From Stropharia rugosoannulata (lineage: Eukaryota; Basidiomycota; Agaricomycetes; Agaricales; Strophariaceae): a stretch of DNA of 64,000 bases. The position numbers were made by a program, and so were the translations under genes. Where the stretch lies: the NCBI GenBank assembly GCA_028532985.1, contig JANCIK010000013.1:992001-1056000 (forward strand), written 5' to 3'. The notes under the pieces were generated by a model that worked only from the letters and a program-made list of their open reading frames with translations, made no database searches and was not told the origin of the DNA. Numbering within the stretch: the first letter of the stretch is position 1; each line of letters opens with the position of its first letter. Shown one piece after another: positions 24,184 through 35,881 of the stretch.

Positions 24184-24429
24184 TTAATTCGACGAAAGAA
24201 TCAGTGGAATCACTTTGTCCCTAACCACAAGAGTGGTAAACAAGTAGACTGATGCCGTCACTTCGTCAAATAAAGTTTTGTCACATTTAAATTTAGAAAA
24301 CATAGTACAAAGTACATATCCTTGGGTCCTTTTGTAAATTTGGGGTCTACCGTCGAAACGATGCAACCAGCCGTTTCCCCTTCCATGTAGGTTATCGGAT
24401 ATTTGCCAATTGGCGTGTCCCACCATCAT
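24184..24429 (-). CDS. Short open frame, doubtful
   Basis: An 81-codon frame starting MMVGHANWQISDNLHGRGNG. No homology is recognised and no splice partners were found. It is the only frame in the AT-rich part of the gene-free region with balanced amino-acid use. Chance is the more likely explanation. Confidence 0.12.
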   Translation of the reverse strand: MMVGHANWQISDNLHGRGNGWLHRFDGRPQIYKRTQGYVLCTMFSKFKCDKTLFDEVTASVYLFTTLVVRDKVIPLILSSN

Positions 24430-27400
24430 GTACGTCGTACGGCGTCTGATCAGGACTCCATGACACCCATCTAAGATCTGATATGATGGTTCTACTGCTC
24501 CGGCACATTAGACACCTCAGAAGCCCAAAGTTAATAACCACCAATCTCTCGTCTTTTGGGCTCTTTCGTTATGCTTATGAAGTTAGTTCGTCGATTGACA
24601 TTTCCGTGTTTGTTCAAATATAACGATGCCATGTCAGAAGTCTTATGGAACCCCTTGATTCTTTCACAGTTTGCCTACTTATATCCATGATGACATGCCG
24701 GCGTACGTTAACGGTGTGCTTCAGGAGCACAGGCGATATGATCTAGGCGATTGCAAACAGACGGGTTCCCAAGCTGTATTGGCACGACTTCTTCTGTCTC
24801 GCCTATCACTTCCCACTTGAGGTGCTAAGACAGATGTACCACCGCGCGAGGGACTGCTGTACACACTACAAGGGCATGAATCGGCAAAGGGGCCGACAAA
24901 CCACATGCCGCTAAAGACTCTAGTATGGCGCAATTCCGCTGTCACTAAACCAAGACACTTGAAATCAGTTCATGGCGATATGAAAGTCGAGAAGCAAGTT
25001 TTTTTCTGTCCTTTTCCTTTTTCTTTTTCTTTAAATGGACCGAGGTACTTCTGGGTCCGGGCCTTAATTCGCTATTAATTTCCTATGGGAGCTTCACCAC
25101 GACGACGCGCCGCAAGTCTTTCATACGTTTTGCATGTATTTCATGAACGAGCATTTAGAATTTAATGGTGGCTGGGAAAGCACAGATAACCGTCCTCGCA
25201 GGGTCCACCAGGTTGATGGATCACGACATACTGACCTGAGCACGCCCAGAATAACCGTACATCAGTAGGTAGGTATGTATAAACGTACTCTGTGTGAACT
25301 TTGAAAAAACAAGGCAGCCGTCCTCCCAGTGTGTGCCCACCGCTCTAATTATAGAACGAAGTCAGATCGGATTCCCAGTCCCAGATAAGCGTACATCAAG
25401 TGAGCTGCTAGGCCGCGTATGGGGATATGTCTGCGAGCAAGTGTTTTCCACCGTATTGGCGTATGGTTCGGGAGGGTTCTGATGAGCTTGTACATACTTG
25501 GTGCTATCGAACCCCGTCGTGGGTCCGTTTATGTGCGACCGCCGACCGTACGCTGGCGTGTGAGATGCGCAGATGGCAGTAGGCGCGCGTCGGCGTCACC
25601 TGGTGGCGCAGCGACGGTGGCGCACAGCGCTCGGGAGCCAAATGAGAGCACTTGACTAGACCGTACAAGGCTGCCAAGCCCGCTCTTGCACTTTTCGAGC
25701 AGCGGACTTGGGGGCAGGCTTTTGTGTTTGTCAAGCGCTGGCGCTCTCGTGCTAGTAAGTATTTTTAGCCGGTTTTGCGAACTTGTGAATGACAGAAAAG
25801 AATGTTGGAAGAGTACAACTGGGCGAATGGAAGCGCAGATATCAACGAAGCGATGGGAGTCTCTTAGTTTATTGTATGATTGCAAAATGTCTTTTCTCAC
25901 CGGGCGTCATTAAAGGCTAACCTGGTTGACGGGGTCGGTAATGGGCAGTTCGCCGGCGCTGAGTGCTTGCATAATCCGGACCGTAGTACTTCGGCGCCTG
26001 TTCAATTATCCATTCTGTGTAGACCAGAGCAAAATCTTGGGGATTATAGAGAGAAATACTTGTGATTCTCTACATTTCTGCCATGAGTAATTTATCAACC
26101 TGAAACCTCAAAATTGAGGCTAGTAATGTAAGTACCACCGTGATATGGCTCCACAAGTCCAAACTGCTAGTGATCAAGCTAAGCTAAGGCACACAGCATC
26201 GCGGTAAGATTGCAGCCATGACTTCGTAGTACACTGTAAACTTATTATTGGCTGCATCCAGACCAGTCCAGACGGTCTTTAAGCTCATGTCTTACAATCT
26301 TTCAGCTGCAGAATTTCCATCATTTTCTAGTCAACTTTCGCTGTTCAATCAGCTCCAATATGATCTTGGGACTATCCCATGAAAAGCGTCCAATGGCATT
26401 CTATATCCCACTCCTAGCGCCACTCTAGATTCATTGCATAGATTGTCGCAAGCACATGAATAAAATAAATAAAATAGGACATATGACTCTAAGCCTGAGC
26501 TTAAGTCTGGAGCTATGAATGTAAATTGACAAGGCGGAGAGACGGATGCGCACCCGCACAACCTACAGTATGTCGCCGCTCGGCACTCGGAAGCGCAGAC
26601 GCATCCCGTACGGTGGTGCGCCCAGACGATTGAGTTTGACTTTTCACTATGTAACCGTTCCTTCGCGTAGACCTTTCCGCTTCTGCCCAATGCTTCTTTC
26701 CGTTAAGTAAGTCCAAGGTTGTGCGCCCGCTGTACTGGCACCCCGGCCCCCATAGTATGGCAGAGAAGACGTCGCTCCGCTCCCGACATACGCCTTCTTT
26801 ATGTACGTATAAGTGTCTACCCCTCTGGATTACACCACATCGACGCGGTACAGACCCGCCGCCTCGGCGAGCGGGCCAATATCGTAACGCAAGCGGGTCG
26901 TTCTCACACCACTGGCGGAGCCGCTCTTCACGGATGTGCACATACTCTCAGCTCTGCTACCCGATACAATATTTATGATATATTTTCTCCCAATGTCACT
27001 GGAGAAGTGGTGGGCTCGATCCAGGAACCGCACCAGTCGTTCGCCCAACGCGCCGGAGAGGAAGTGATGCGGTATGCGTATGTGCGCAGATCATGTGCTG
27101 ATAGGGCGGTGTGTCAAATTTTAATCAGATAAGTAAGATGATAAGGGCGCGTCGGATGTTTGCACGCGATGTCATTGTCATGCTGCGCGTTTTGCGCGGC
27201 GCGGGAGCCCATTTGTATGTATGGACTAAATGTATGTACATACATACATATGTGCAATGTATATGCGTCGGGGCCGTACGCCTTTTCCTTGTTGCGTTTT
27301 TGGCTTCAAGCTCGCGCCGGATCTTTGGGGCGGCACGCCGTCCAATCATGATGAAGGCGCTTCTGGACCGCTGCGAGAGCGTGTAAGCTCCTTTGATGTG

Positions 27401-30400
27401 TGTGCACACACCCTCTTCTCGCCCGAACGCATTGAGTGGAAAGTTCATATGCACATCCAGTCCAAGTCCAACCATGTGTATCCACTCTATAAATCCCTGC
27501 TGTCGGCCAGACTCGACCACGCGTGACTTGGCTCAGCATCTGACTAAAGCAGCGGAACAGTGACCGGTGTCCGGTGTCACCCAAGGCACACGACGTTGTC
27601 ATTTCCCGTCGTATGCATACGACGATCAATAAATTCCTGCGGTGCTAAATTGCAATTTCTGGAATCCGAGCTCTTGGAGCGTGCATGGCTGGTTTATTGG
27701 GACCTCGTCGTCATTAGAATAAATTTTACAATGTGTTCTTGTACACATCGGACCCTCGCTGAGCGTGCTCAGAGCACCTGGCTTTCCAACCCCCTCGGCG
27801 TCCCATAGCACCCCTTGTCGTGTTTAGCTTTTGAAATATCCATGTAAACATTTTTTATCTCACATATCAGATAAAAACCGTGCGTGCATACGTATGTACA
27901 TATGTACATATGTGGTCGAAAATTAGCAATTTAGCATGGGTGCTGCGGCTGGGCCTGCCGATCATGGATCGGCGATCGTGGATGCGTGGAAAGAACATTG
28001 AAATGAAATTGGGCTCGGTGCAGCTCCGGTGATCGTCGCGGGATTCCAATCCCTTCCGCTGCGCAGTGCGTACTGGCAGTCGGCCACGGCCGTCGGGCCC
28101 TGCTTGTCCATACTCCCCCCGGCGCCCTCCGGGCGGGCTTGGGAGAGGGGACTCCTCCGGCCCGCGTTGGGCCAGAAAGGCGCACGCGCATGCGTGCCAC
28201 TCCCGAGTTCCTGCGCGTGTGTGCTTCAAGGCAGGACAGGTGCGCAGAGCGTGTATACCTCCTGCCCATCTTCAATCGCCTTGCGTGCGTTTGAGATAAG
28301 TCGCGCTCTGTCCGATTCCCAGCAAGTCATATGCGGCCGCACCGCTTTCATTTTCATTTCATACAATTCAAAACTGTGACTGCGTACAAGTCCATAGCGA
28401 TTCACTGTGCCCCTCGGTCTATCACCACCACCTGTGCTGCAGAGTACAGAGCAGCACTCTACTGCGCACTGTGTGACCCCGGTTCCTTCGTATCATCGTG
28501 TGCGTGTGTGTTGGCACATCATATCCTCAGTATCATCTGTCGATTTCCGTGGATGGCATTTGCAGCCCAGAGGAGCAGATGAGCTGCCAAAATCTGACAA
28601 CAACACACAATCATAGTTCACCCTCCAGTGAACGCCGACCGGTGGACGGTCCTGGCGTTCCGACTCTGCGCTTCCTCGAGCGCAGAAGAAGGGCCTGGGC
28701 TAGGCATGCGTGCGAGCCATGAAACTTGGACGTCACGAAACGAGCCTCGGTGGCGGCGGCGGCGGTGGGGATGCGACGGGACTTTGCCTGTCCAGCCCGC
28801 TGGCTGACCGCTGTCCGACGTCGTCGTCAGGTTCTTCCCGCATGGGCCTGACGGCGGCGCAGACGCTGTGTCACGCGCGCCGGGCTAGAACTGGGCAGCG
28901 GGCACCGCTAGCGCACGCGCTGGCGTAGCGCACCGCGGGTCTAACTATACTTGTGGCGTCCCCCCCGCGCTCTGGGTCGCGGAGCGTGAGCGTGAACGTC
29001 GCCAGTGCGAGAGATTCAGAAGGTCGGACTAAAGTCGCTTTTTTGTGATAATTTGAAAAATGGGGGAAGAATTATGCATGCATGCATGCGTATGTGCGCC
29101 GCACTGCGGCGGCCGATTTTTTTTCCAGTTTTTTTCTTTTCGTATATGCGTATGCAATTGAATGCATACGGTACCTGCACGGTCCCCCTGTAAATGTCTG
29201 AAAGAGCTTTGGGCCCACGGCCGAGCGAGGCACGGGATAAAATCCACTTCCAATGCCCTTTTCCATTCGCGCTGTCGGAGCCATATGCGCATACCCAGTG
29301 GCATGATACCCCGCGGGCAGCATCGGATGTGCGACATATTCCGCGAAAAGAAAGACATAGGAAGCAGAAGGCGCCGGAGAAATATAACCTTGACATTATG
29401 ACATATACCACCAGGCCGAAAATAGCCTGCCGGGCACCCACCCGATATAGAGAAGCGCGGAGAAGGCACGGTGCGAACGACAGGGACGCAGGGGAGACTG
29501 GACGGCCTGGGAGGAGGCTGCTGTCCCGAGACACGGCAGCCGCGTACATGGAATATTCTTGGCATTTGTACGTGTATGTCAGTGCATAGGAGAGCGATGA
29601 CTGGAGCTGGGAATTTTGTGGTTGGCGGTGAGTGCCATCGGGGCGCGGGCCTGTTTACCGAAGATTGCTGGCGCCCAGGATGGGAATCGGCGGTCCCACC
29701 GTCAGCGTCAGTGCGCAAAAATACTTGAAGAAACCGGACGACGTGAGCGCGTTCGCAGGGCGGGGCCGACGTCGGGAGCGGGGATGCGACGGAGTACTTG
29801 GGTATGGGTATGAATTTCGTGTGGTGCGTCGTACGTTAATATTATGCGCATGCTTCTCCAGGCAGCAGGAACGGGGGTGCGAATGGGCGGCGGGGCGTAA
29901 AAAAACTAAGAAGATGGATAAGGCGGCCTGACGAAAACGGTCGGTGTCCGATGCACAATTAATCCCACCAGAGGGGCCGAGAGCCAGGCGTCGGTGTCGG
30001 CGGTATGATGTGGGTATCGCCGCGGTGCAGCGGGTAGACGGTGGACGGCGACAGCACTATAGACTATGAACTGTGGACGCGAGACCTGCTCAGAGGAGCC
30101 GCGCAGGGAAGCGCGGATGCGCATCCGCGCGCGTGTGGCGGTGGCCGACGGCTGATGGCGGCCGCTCAGTCTGAGCCTGAGTGGCATGCTATGGCACCGA
30201 CGGCACGGACCAGGAAGCAGTGGCGCATCAAGTATATACGTATTTTAATACTTAACCTTCAAGCATTCAAGTACACGAGCGCTTCGCCGTCACTTAGGCT
30301 CCAGATGCCGGTTGGACGCTGAGCAGACTAGAATTCCTGTACCAATATATGCACAACTCGGAATAGATAGATAGTGCACCGCCTGCGCCTGTCTGCTGTA

Positions 30401-30481
30401 TACCTATATAGATCAGACAAGAATACCACCAGGCCTGTGCGCATGAAGACATTGTAGATCAAACCAGAATATACAGAGTGA

Positions 30482-31543
30482 ATGCGTGGGTTTCGCCATT
30501 GTACTCGACGTCAGCCTTCAGTGCGTGGGTTTTGCCGCTAGATGAGCTTAGGCCTCTGGCCTCAAGAGCAGTGACTAGACGCTGGACGAAATTAAATACA
30601 CTAGAATACATTCAAATACAATGCGATTGTAGGACGCAGAGCGGTCACAGGGGAGCGCTGGCTCTGGGGCTGAGCAAGGCACCTGTATCCGCGGCACTCA
30701 CTTTTACATACTAACTATGTAGCCAATCTGCGGTACCGCCCCCAGCCTGGTCCGTGGGCGAAGCAGCGAGCTGTCGGACTGTCTGCCATGGATGTAAATA
30801 ATGATACTCCTGTAATATCGTACTGTGCAGGTCCTCATCCAAGGTCCATCCACCGCAGCCCCTAAGTCTTGTGATATTATAAGTGTATAATACCAACACC
30901 CTGGCTCGCAGACAGGGGGTTTAGACATATATCGAATCAAAATAATAATATGTTTATGACTAGTGAAGTACGCCACACGAAAGTACTACCGGTTTGAAGA
31001 TGTACCGTATGAGTAAATGCGCAAGTGCTTGCGCGTTAAGGGGATTATTAGGTGTATGCATACTAGGACAAGGCTACTATCCAAACGAGCCCGAGTACGT
31101 AGCCGCCGCGCCAAGAACCGTAAATAACACCTGCGCCCACTGCAGCGCCAAGCCTCACCACAGCGCAACAACAAGCGCCCATAGTACGCGGCGGCATCGC
31201 CACACAGTATTTGCCTCAGGCATCTCGCTGATAACTCTACACATAATCGCTGATAGACTCTCCAAGTAGTGATAGGCACCGTAAGCGACTCTGCTCAGTC
31301 CGTTGATAGGCTCTACGCTGTGCACCCACGACGGGAGCCATACTTATAACGCTTAGTATTGCGTGGTTTGCGCCGTTCGTCGGGCCAGACCTTGTTCGCC
31401 TCGCCTCGCTTCGGCGTGATTTCTGCCTGCGTGCGTGATTTCCGCTGCGGCGCATGTAGTAACAGTGCCACATCTGCCCGCCACTGTAGTAAGGCTACGC
31501 GCGTGATTATTTATTTTGGACTCCAGTGCGTGGTTTCTGCTGC
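30482..31543 (+). repeat. Six dispersed copies of an 18-base motif
   Basis: Copies of about GTGCGTGRTTTCYGCYGC, all in the same orientation, start near 30482, 30521, 31360, 31413, 31431 and 31526. The two last-named differ at only a few positions (GTGCGTGATTTCCGCTGC, GTGCGTGGTTTCTGCTGC). The later copies sit beside CGCCTCGCCTCGC runs. They lie in noncoding sequence 4.3-5.4 kb upstream of the transcription-factor start. Confidence 0.6.
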
Positions 31544-32015
31544 TCGCCTCGCCTCGCCTCTCGTCACTACGTTGCCCTGCCTTCCCTTGAGACCTCGGGC
31601 CTCGAGAACTGCACTGTGGTGCATCGCCTCGCTCGCGTTATGTACATACCTACATCTCCGCGCCCGCGTTGTCTGCCTCGTGCGCGGCGCCCATGGATAA
31701 TGATCCTACTTTAGACCTGCCCAAGCCACGCGCGCGCGGCGGCCCTGGGCCTGGTTATACTCGTCCTTGACCGATACTGTCGTTCGCTTTGACTCTCTTG
31801 AACGCGCTTGTCCGGTGCTCCGGCGCGCTCGCGCAAATATCGCGCACTCGATATCGATATCTAGGAACTGCTTGCGTTTAGATATTTGGACACGTTGCGT
31901 TTGTAGGCCTTTGTGTGCGGATGTGGACAGGAGTCTGCGTGGGGTTGGTTATGTTGCTATGGTTATGGGCTGTGCACTTGTGGACCTATACTGCAACCGT
32001 ACTGTCTGGTTCTCC

Positions 32016-32034
32016 TACATACATACATACATAC
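32016..32034. repeat. (ACAT)n microsatellite
   Basis: TACATACATACATACATAC, about four and a half tetramer units, inside the gene-free region. Confidence 0.9.
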
Positions 32035-32223
32035 TTACCGTACATATGGACTGTGCAAGTCTATTATATATAGGCCTTGACTTATGTTTGCAGAGATGGA
32101 GATGTACGTTCTACGAACCCAAAGCCTAGACGCGCACTGCGCTACGGTACGGCGACGGCGCGCTCAAAGCCTGTACGTCGTCCCCTCCCTCCCTCCGACC
32201 CACCGCTCCGTACCCCACGCACG

Positions 32224-32243
32224 CACACACACACACACACACA
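32224..32243. repeat. (CA)10 microsatellite
   Basis: A run of ten CA dinucleotides at the start of a pyrimidine-rich, C-rich block (about 32180-32480). Confidence 0.9.
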
Positions 32244-32705
32244 CTGACCCTCCCGTACGCCCACCGCCCCGACCCTCCAATCGTACACTCCATCTCCCCT
32301 TCTCCTCCCCGCCCCGGTCCTCCTACGTGACTTCGCGCCGACCCTCCGACACCCCACCATACCCACTTCGCACCAATCCATGGACATCGCTCCGACCCAT
32401 CGCCTTCGCACCGACTCTCCGCCACGCCCCGACCCTCCGCCGTGTTCTATACCACGCACACGAGAGCCTGCCACCCTTCGCCCGAGTCGACTCCTTTTCG
32501 GCTCCCTCGCTGGAGGCTCCCCAGAGCTCGTTCGGGTCCCTACACACTTGGCACGTCACCGTCACCCCGCGTCACCCAGCGTCGTCTTCGGGGGACATGG
32601 ACAGAGCGTCGGACTCGGACAGTGGCGTCGATCGAGCGGCGTGGAGTGATGAATCGATGATGTCTGTATCTGGTCTGTGTTCGAGGCTTCGAGCGGTGTC
32701 GAGTA

Positions 32706-32750
32706 ACGAAACGAAACGAAACGAAACGCAACGCAACGCAACGCAACGAA
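32706..32750. repeat. Pentamer array (ACGAA/ACGCA)
   Basis: Nine pentamers in the order ACGAA x4, ACGCA x4, ACGAA x1. The two unit types are grouped, suggesting stepwise slippage after a point change. Confidence 0.9.
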
Positions 32751-32828
32751 ACGGTTCTGCATGTATCAACGCCGCCGTCAGCGGTCAGACTGCCAGCGGC
32801 AGTCAGTGATTGCCTTCCTTTCCTTTCC

Positions 32829-32912
32829 TTTCACGCGCTCGTACTATAGACCTTTTCACGCGCTCGTATGTATGTAGACCCTTTCACCCTTTCACCCTTT
32901 CACGCGCTCGTA
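32829..32912 (+). repeat. Three direct copies of TTTCACGCGCTCGTA
   Basis: Exact 15-base copies at 32829-32843, 32854-32868 and 32898-32912, separated by short spacers that include CCCTTTCA units. Each contains ACGCG, the core of MBF-type sites, but a regulatory role is not shown. Confidence 0.7.
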
Positions 32913-33513
32913 CGAGTACGAGTACTAGTCTAGACGTACCCAATTACCGCTCAAACGTAAGTAATATAAGTCTCCGAGTCCAGTTACTACTTACTCATGC
33001 TTGAAGCTTATCTCCTACTTGCAGCTTATCTGATACTACTACGCCCTTCGAGTAAACTCTGTGACTTGTCCCGCAAAAAAACATATCCCATCCCACAACC
33101 CTCGCCTACCCGCCCGCCCACAAAACATCAGCACGCACGCCGGCACACTGAAAAGCCTGCGCGCCCTACCTCTCTGCCCATGCCGACCGGCCGGACGGCG
33201 AACGGCGGCGGCGGCGGCGGGCGGGCGGGGACTTTACTATTAGGCACCCAAGCGTAGTACGTACCTTGCACCCTGAGGATACCCTGAGGCATGCTGCATG
33301 CCGCATCAGCGTTAGCATCAACGCCATCGTCAGCGCCATCGTCATCGTCACGGTCAGCCATGTTGGCGCACAGCATACAGGGTTCAGCGCCATGCAAGCG
33401 CCATGCGCCGCGCCACGGTGCGGTGCGGTGCTTAAAGGTAAAGGTAAAGGTAAAAATGGGTAAAGTGGACCTGGACGGGACCCTGAGCGTGAGCTTTAGC
33501 TTTAGCGTGAGTG

Positions 33514-33552
33514 TGGAGGAGGAGGAGGAGGAGGGGGAGGAGGAGGAGGAAG
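33514..33552. repeat. (GGA)n purine tract
   Basis: Roughly 12 GGA-like triplets, almost pure purine on the plus strand. Confidence 0.85.
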
Positions 33553-34159
33553 AGTGCTGTTCCGAGCTCGAGATATGTAGTACTTTACAGTATAGATGTC
33601 AGACTCAACAGGGACTCGTACAGCAGTACTAGCTTACCGCATACTTATCTGTTCCGCGCTGTGGACATGACTGCTGAGCTCTGAGTCTGAGTCTACGTAG
33701 CGTCCTGCGCGTCTGCATTTCCATCTCCATTTGCATTTGCATCAGTGGGTGTAGCCGCGCTGACGCGTAACTAGTACCTAGTAAGTAACCAGGAGCAACC
33801 GGGTGGGTCCAGTCTAAGGCTGGACCTGTGCGCTTACTTGTGTACCTGTGGTATTTATGTACCTGCATGCATGCATGTACGTGTACGGTAGCTGTGTATG
33901 ATTTTCGTGTTTTTATGTATGCTGTGTGTGGTAGCTGTGTATGGTATATTATGTATCTGCATATGCTATGTATATACTACATAGCTAGGCAGGTGTATAC
34001 ATGCGCTCAAGTAACCTTCCGTACACAGAAAATAAAATATATCTCCTCGCGTATATCCCCACCGAGTATGCGAGGTGTTCCCCGCCTTCTATGTTAAATC
34101 TCCAAGCGCCCGCCCCCCCGCCCGCAGTTGGTCTATTGAGTTAGTTATAGAGCTCAGAC

Positions 34160-34208
34160 GCCCGCCGCCCGCCGCCCGCCGCCCACCGCCCACCGCCCGC
34201 CGCCCGCA
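34160..34208. repeat. Heptamer array GCCCGCC/GCCCACC
   Basis: Seven tandem heptamers: GCCCGCC x3, GCCCACC x2, GCCCGCC, and a last GCCCGCA. The complementary strand has regularly spaced GGG runs able to form a G-quadruplex. A related array lies at 44309-44349 on the other side of the transcription-factor gene. Confidence 0.85.
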
Positions 34209-34852
34209 GGCGCGAGCACGAGCACGAGCACGATTATGTATTCAGGACAAATAAAGGGAGGAGTGCTGCTGCAGTGAGACTTTATGTTGGACTTGCTCGT
34301 CGGACGGACGGGGGACGGACGGGCGGGCGGGGGCACGGACGAGGACGAGGATGAGGACGCACGCGGTCGCGGGTCGATGGAACTGTTCAAGCAGTTCAAG
34401 CCTGCTCAGCCCAACTCAGCCCAGCCCAGCCCAGCCCAGCTCAGAAGTTGGCCGGCCGTCCCGTCCCATCACGCATCGCGTCGCAAGTGGAACAGTGAAC
34501 TGGAGGGAGACGCGCGTGCAGTGCGGTGCAGTGCAGCCACGGCGTGCCATTAATGTGCGCGTTTGGTGTGCGTGCTAGGTGTGAGAGTTGGCTTGAGTAA
34601 GTGCTAAGTATGAGTAAGGACTCCGATGCAACCTGGGATATAACGGGTGCACAATCTGATGCGCGCGGTGGACCTGTGTTTGTGGACCGTGGACTGTGGA
34701 CTAGGTAGGTAGGCGTGTGTGGACCAGGTACATAGGTAGGCGTGCGTGGACCAGGTAAGTAGCTAGGCAAGTGCGTGGGCAGGTGGGTGTGTGGTTGGGT
34801 GTGGTGCGTATGTACTATGGAAAGATGGAAGGTGTGGTGTGGTACGTACTCT

Positions 34853-35000
34853 ACGTATCGTATCCGTTATGGGTTTGGGTACGTATCGTATCGGTATGCT
34901 TCGTGTCGTATCGGTATGCTACGTATCGGTTATGGGTACGTATCGGTTATGGGTACGTATCGGTTATGTTATGTTATGTGGTTATGCTATGTTAGGTTAT
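34853..35000 (+). repeat. Degenerate tandem repeat (CGTATCGGTTATGGGTA)
   Basis: Imperfect tandem copies of a unit near 17 bases, clearest at 34921-34970, shading into GTTATGTTATG and TATGCT variants. It lies about 0.9-1.0 kb upstream of the transcription-factor ATG. Confidence 0.75.
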
Positions 35001-35673
35001 GCTAATCTGGGCGTAGCGTAGCGCAGGTTTATTAATATTCGGTTATGTGTGTGTATCGCGTAAGCGTCAGCGAAGGTGCATCGCGTAAGGAGAGATTAGA
35101 TTTGGGTGTGAGATTGAGATTCGATTTGAGGTGGTGGGTGGGTGATGGGTGGGTGGGTGATGGGGTGAGATTTGGAGGTGAGATTGGACGGGGCGGCGAG
35201 GCGAGGCGAGAGGCGAGAGGACTGGGTCGGATACAGGCGTATCGTATCGTATCTACGTAGGTACGTGGCCTTGGGGTGTGCCCGAGGTAAGTTTAACGCA
35301 AAGGAGGAGAGCAAGTAGGAGGACTTGGGAAGGACGCAAAAGGACTTGGTCATGACGCAAAAGCAACCAACAGGTAAGGCCACCAGGCTGAGGTAAGGAC
35401 GACAGGAAAGGGACAGAGGGAAAGGACGGAAAAGGAAACTGGACAAATCTTCCAAAACGGAAATAAAGACGATCGGGCCAAAAAAAAAAAAACTTGAGGA
35501 AGGGACGGAGATCGGGCGTTCGGAACTGGACCCCCTCTTACCGGATTTTGACATAACATAACCCATCACCCTCGTCTCATAGCTGGGGGTACAAGTACTC
35601 CCGTCTGACCGGTCTTCCGCGCTTGGTCGTTGCCGCCTTACTAGCTTGCACTACTTGCCCTGCTTGTGTTGCG

Positions 35674-35678
35674 ATTGG
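35674..35678 (-). promoter_or_regulatory. Possible CCAAT box (ATTGG)
   Basis: GCGATTGGAC is an inverted CCAAT core about 205 bases before the transcription-factor ATG, followed by CA/CT-rich leader. A single 5-base match is weak evidence. Confidence 0.2.
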
Positions 35679-35881
35679 ACTCACCCTTGGGTATTACTTT
35701 GCACTGCGCAGTTTTGCACTGTCAGCAGCGCTACTACTACCGCCACCGCCACCTGCACCTGCATCGACACCGACACCGACACTGTGCGCCTTCGATAGAT
35801 AGATAGGCGCCTACGACTTTTGACCGACACTCTCACTCGCGCAGTTAAATCACTTTGAAGACGACGAAAGAAAACGAGACG

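Larger units (their letters stand above)
22450..35881. other. 13.4 kb region without recognisable genes
   Basis: No frame on either strand shows a protein family, a long exon chain or transposon motifs. The first part (22.45 to about 26.3 kb) is AT-rich with degenerate-looking sequence. From about 26.4 kb the base composition turns GC-rich and CpG-rich, with microsatellites, short palindromes such as GCATGCATGCATGC (near 29075) and dispersed direct repeats (listed separately). The longest frames (for example 28-30 kb and 32 kb) overlap on opposite strands and are repetitive, as expected of GC-rich noncoding DNA. The last few hundred bases must be the promoter and leader of the Zn2Cys6 gene. 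A noncoding transcript or a gene with no recognisable product cannot be excluded. Confidence 0.5.

Noticed and set aside
24970..25080. Poly-pyrimidine tract as a retroelement polypurine tract or LTR edge
   Set aside because: No terminal repeats, primer-binding site or reverse-transcriptase/integrase motifs were found nearby.
27860..30330. Many overlapping 60-230 codon frames on both strands
   Set aside because: GC-rich noncoding DNA lacks stop codons by composition. The frames overlap each other, show no domains and cannot be joined by splice sites into a consistent product.
32150..32810. Plus-strand 241-codon frame near 32.1-32.8 kb as a gene
   Set aside because: It is built from CA repeats, C-rich repeats and the ACGAA/ACGCA pentamer array, with no conserved segments and equally long frames opposite.
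34160..34208. Possible CRISPR-like array
   Set aside because: Units are 7 bases with no spacers, in a eukaryotic nuclear genome; this is a simple tandem repeat.
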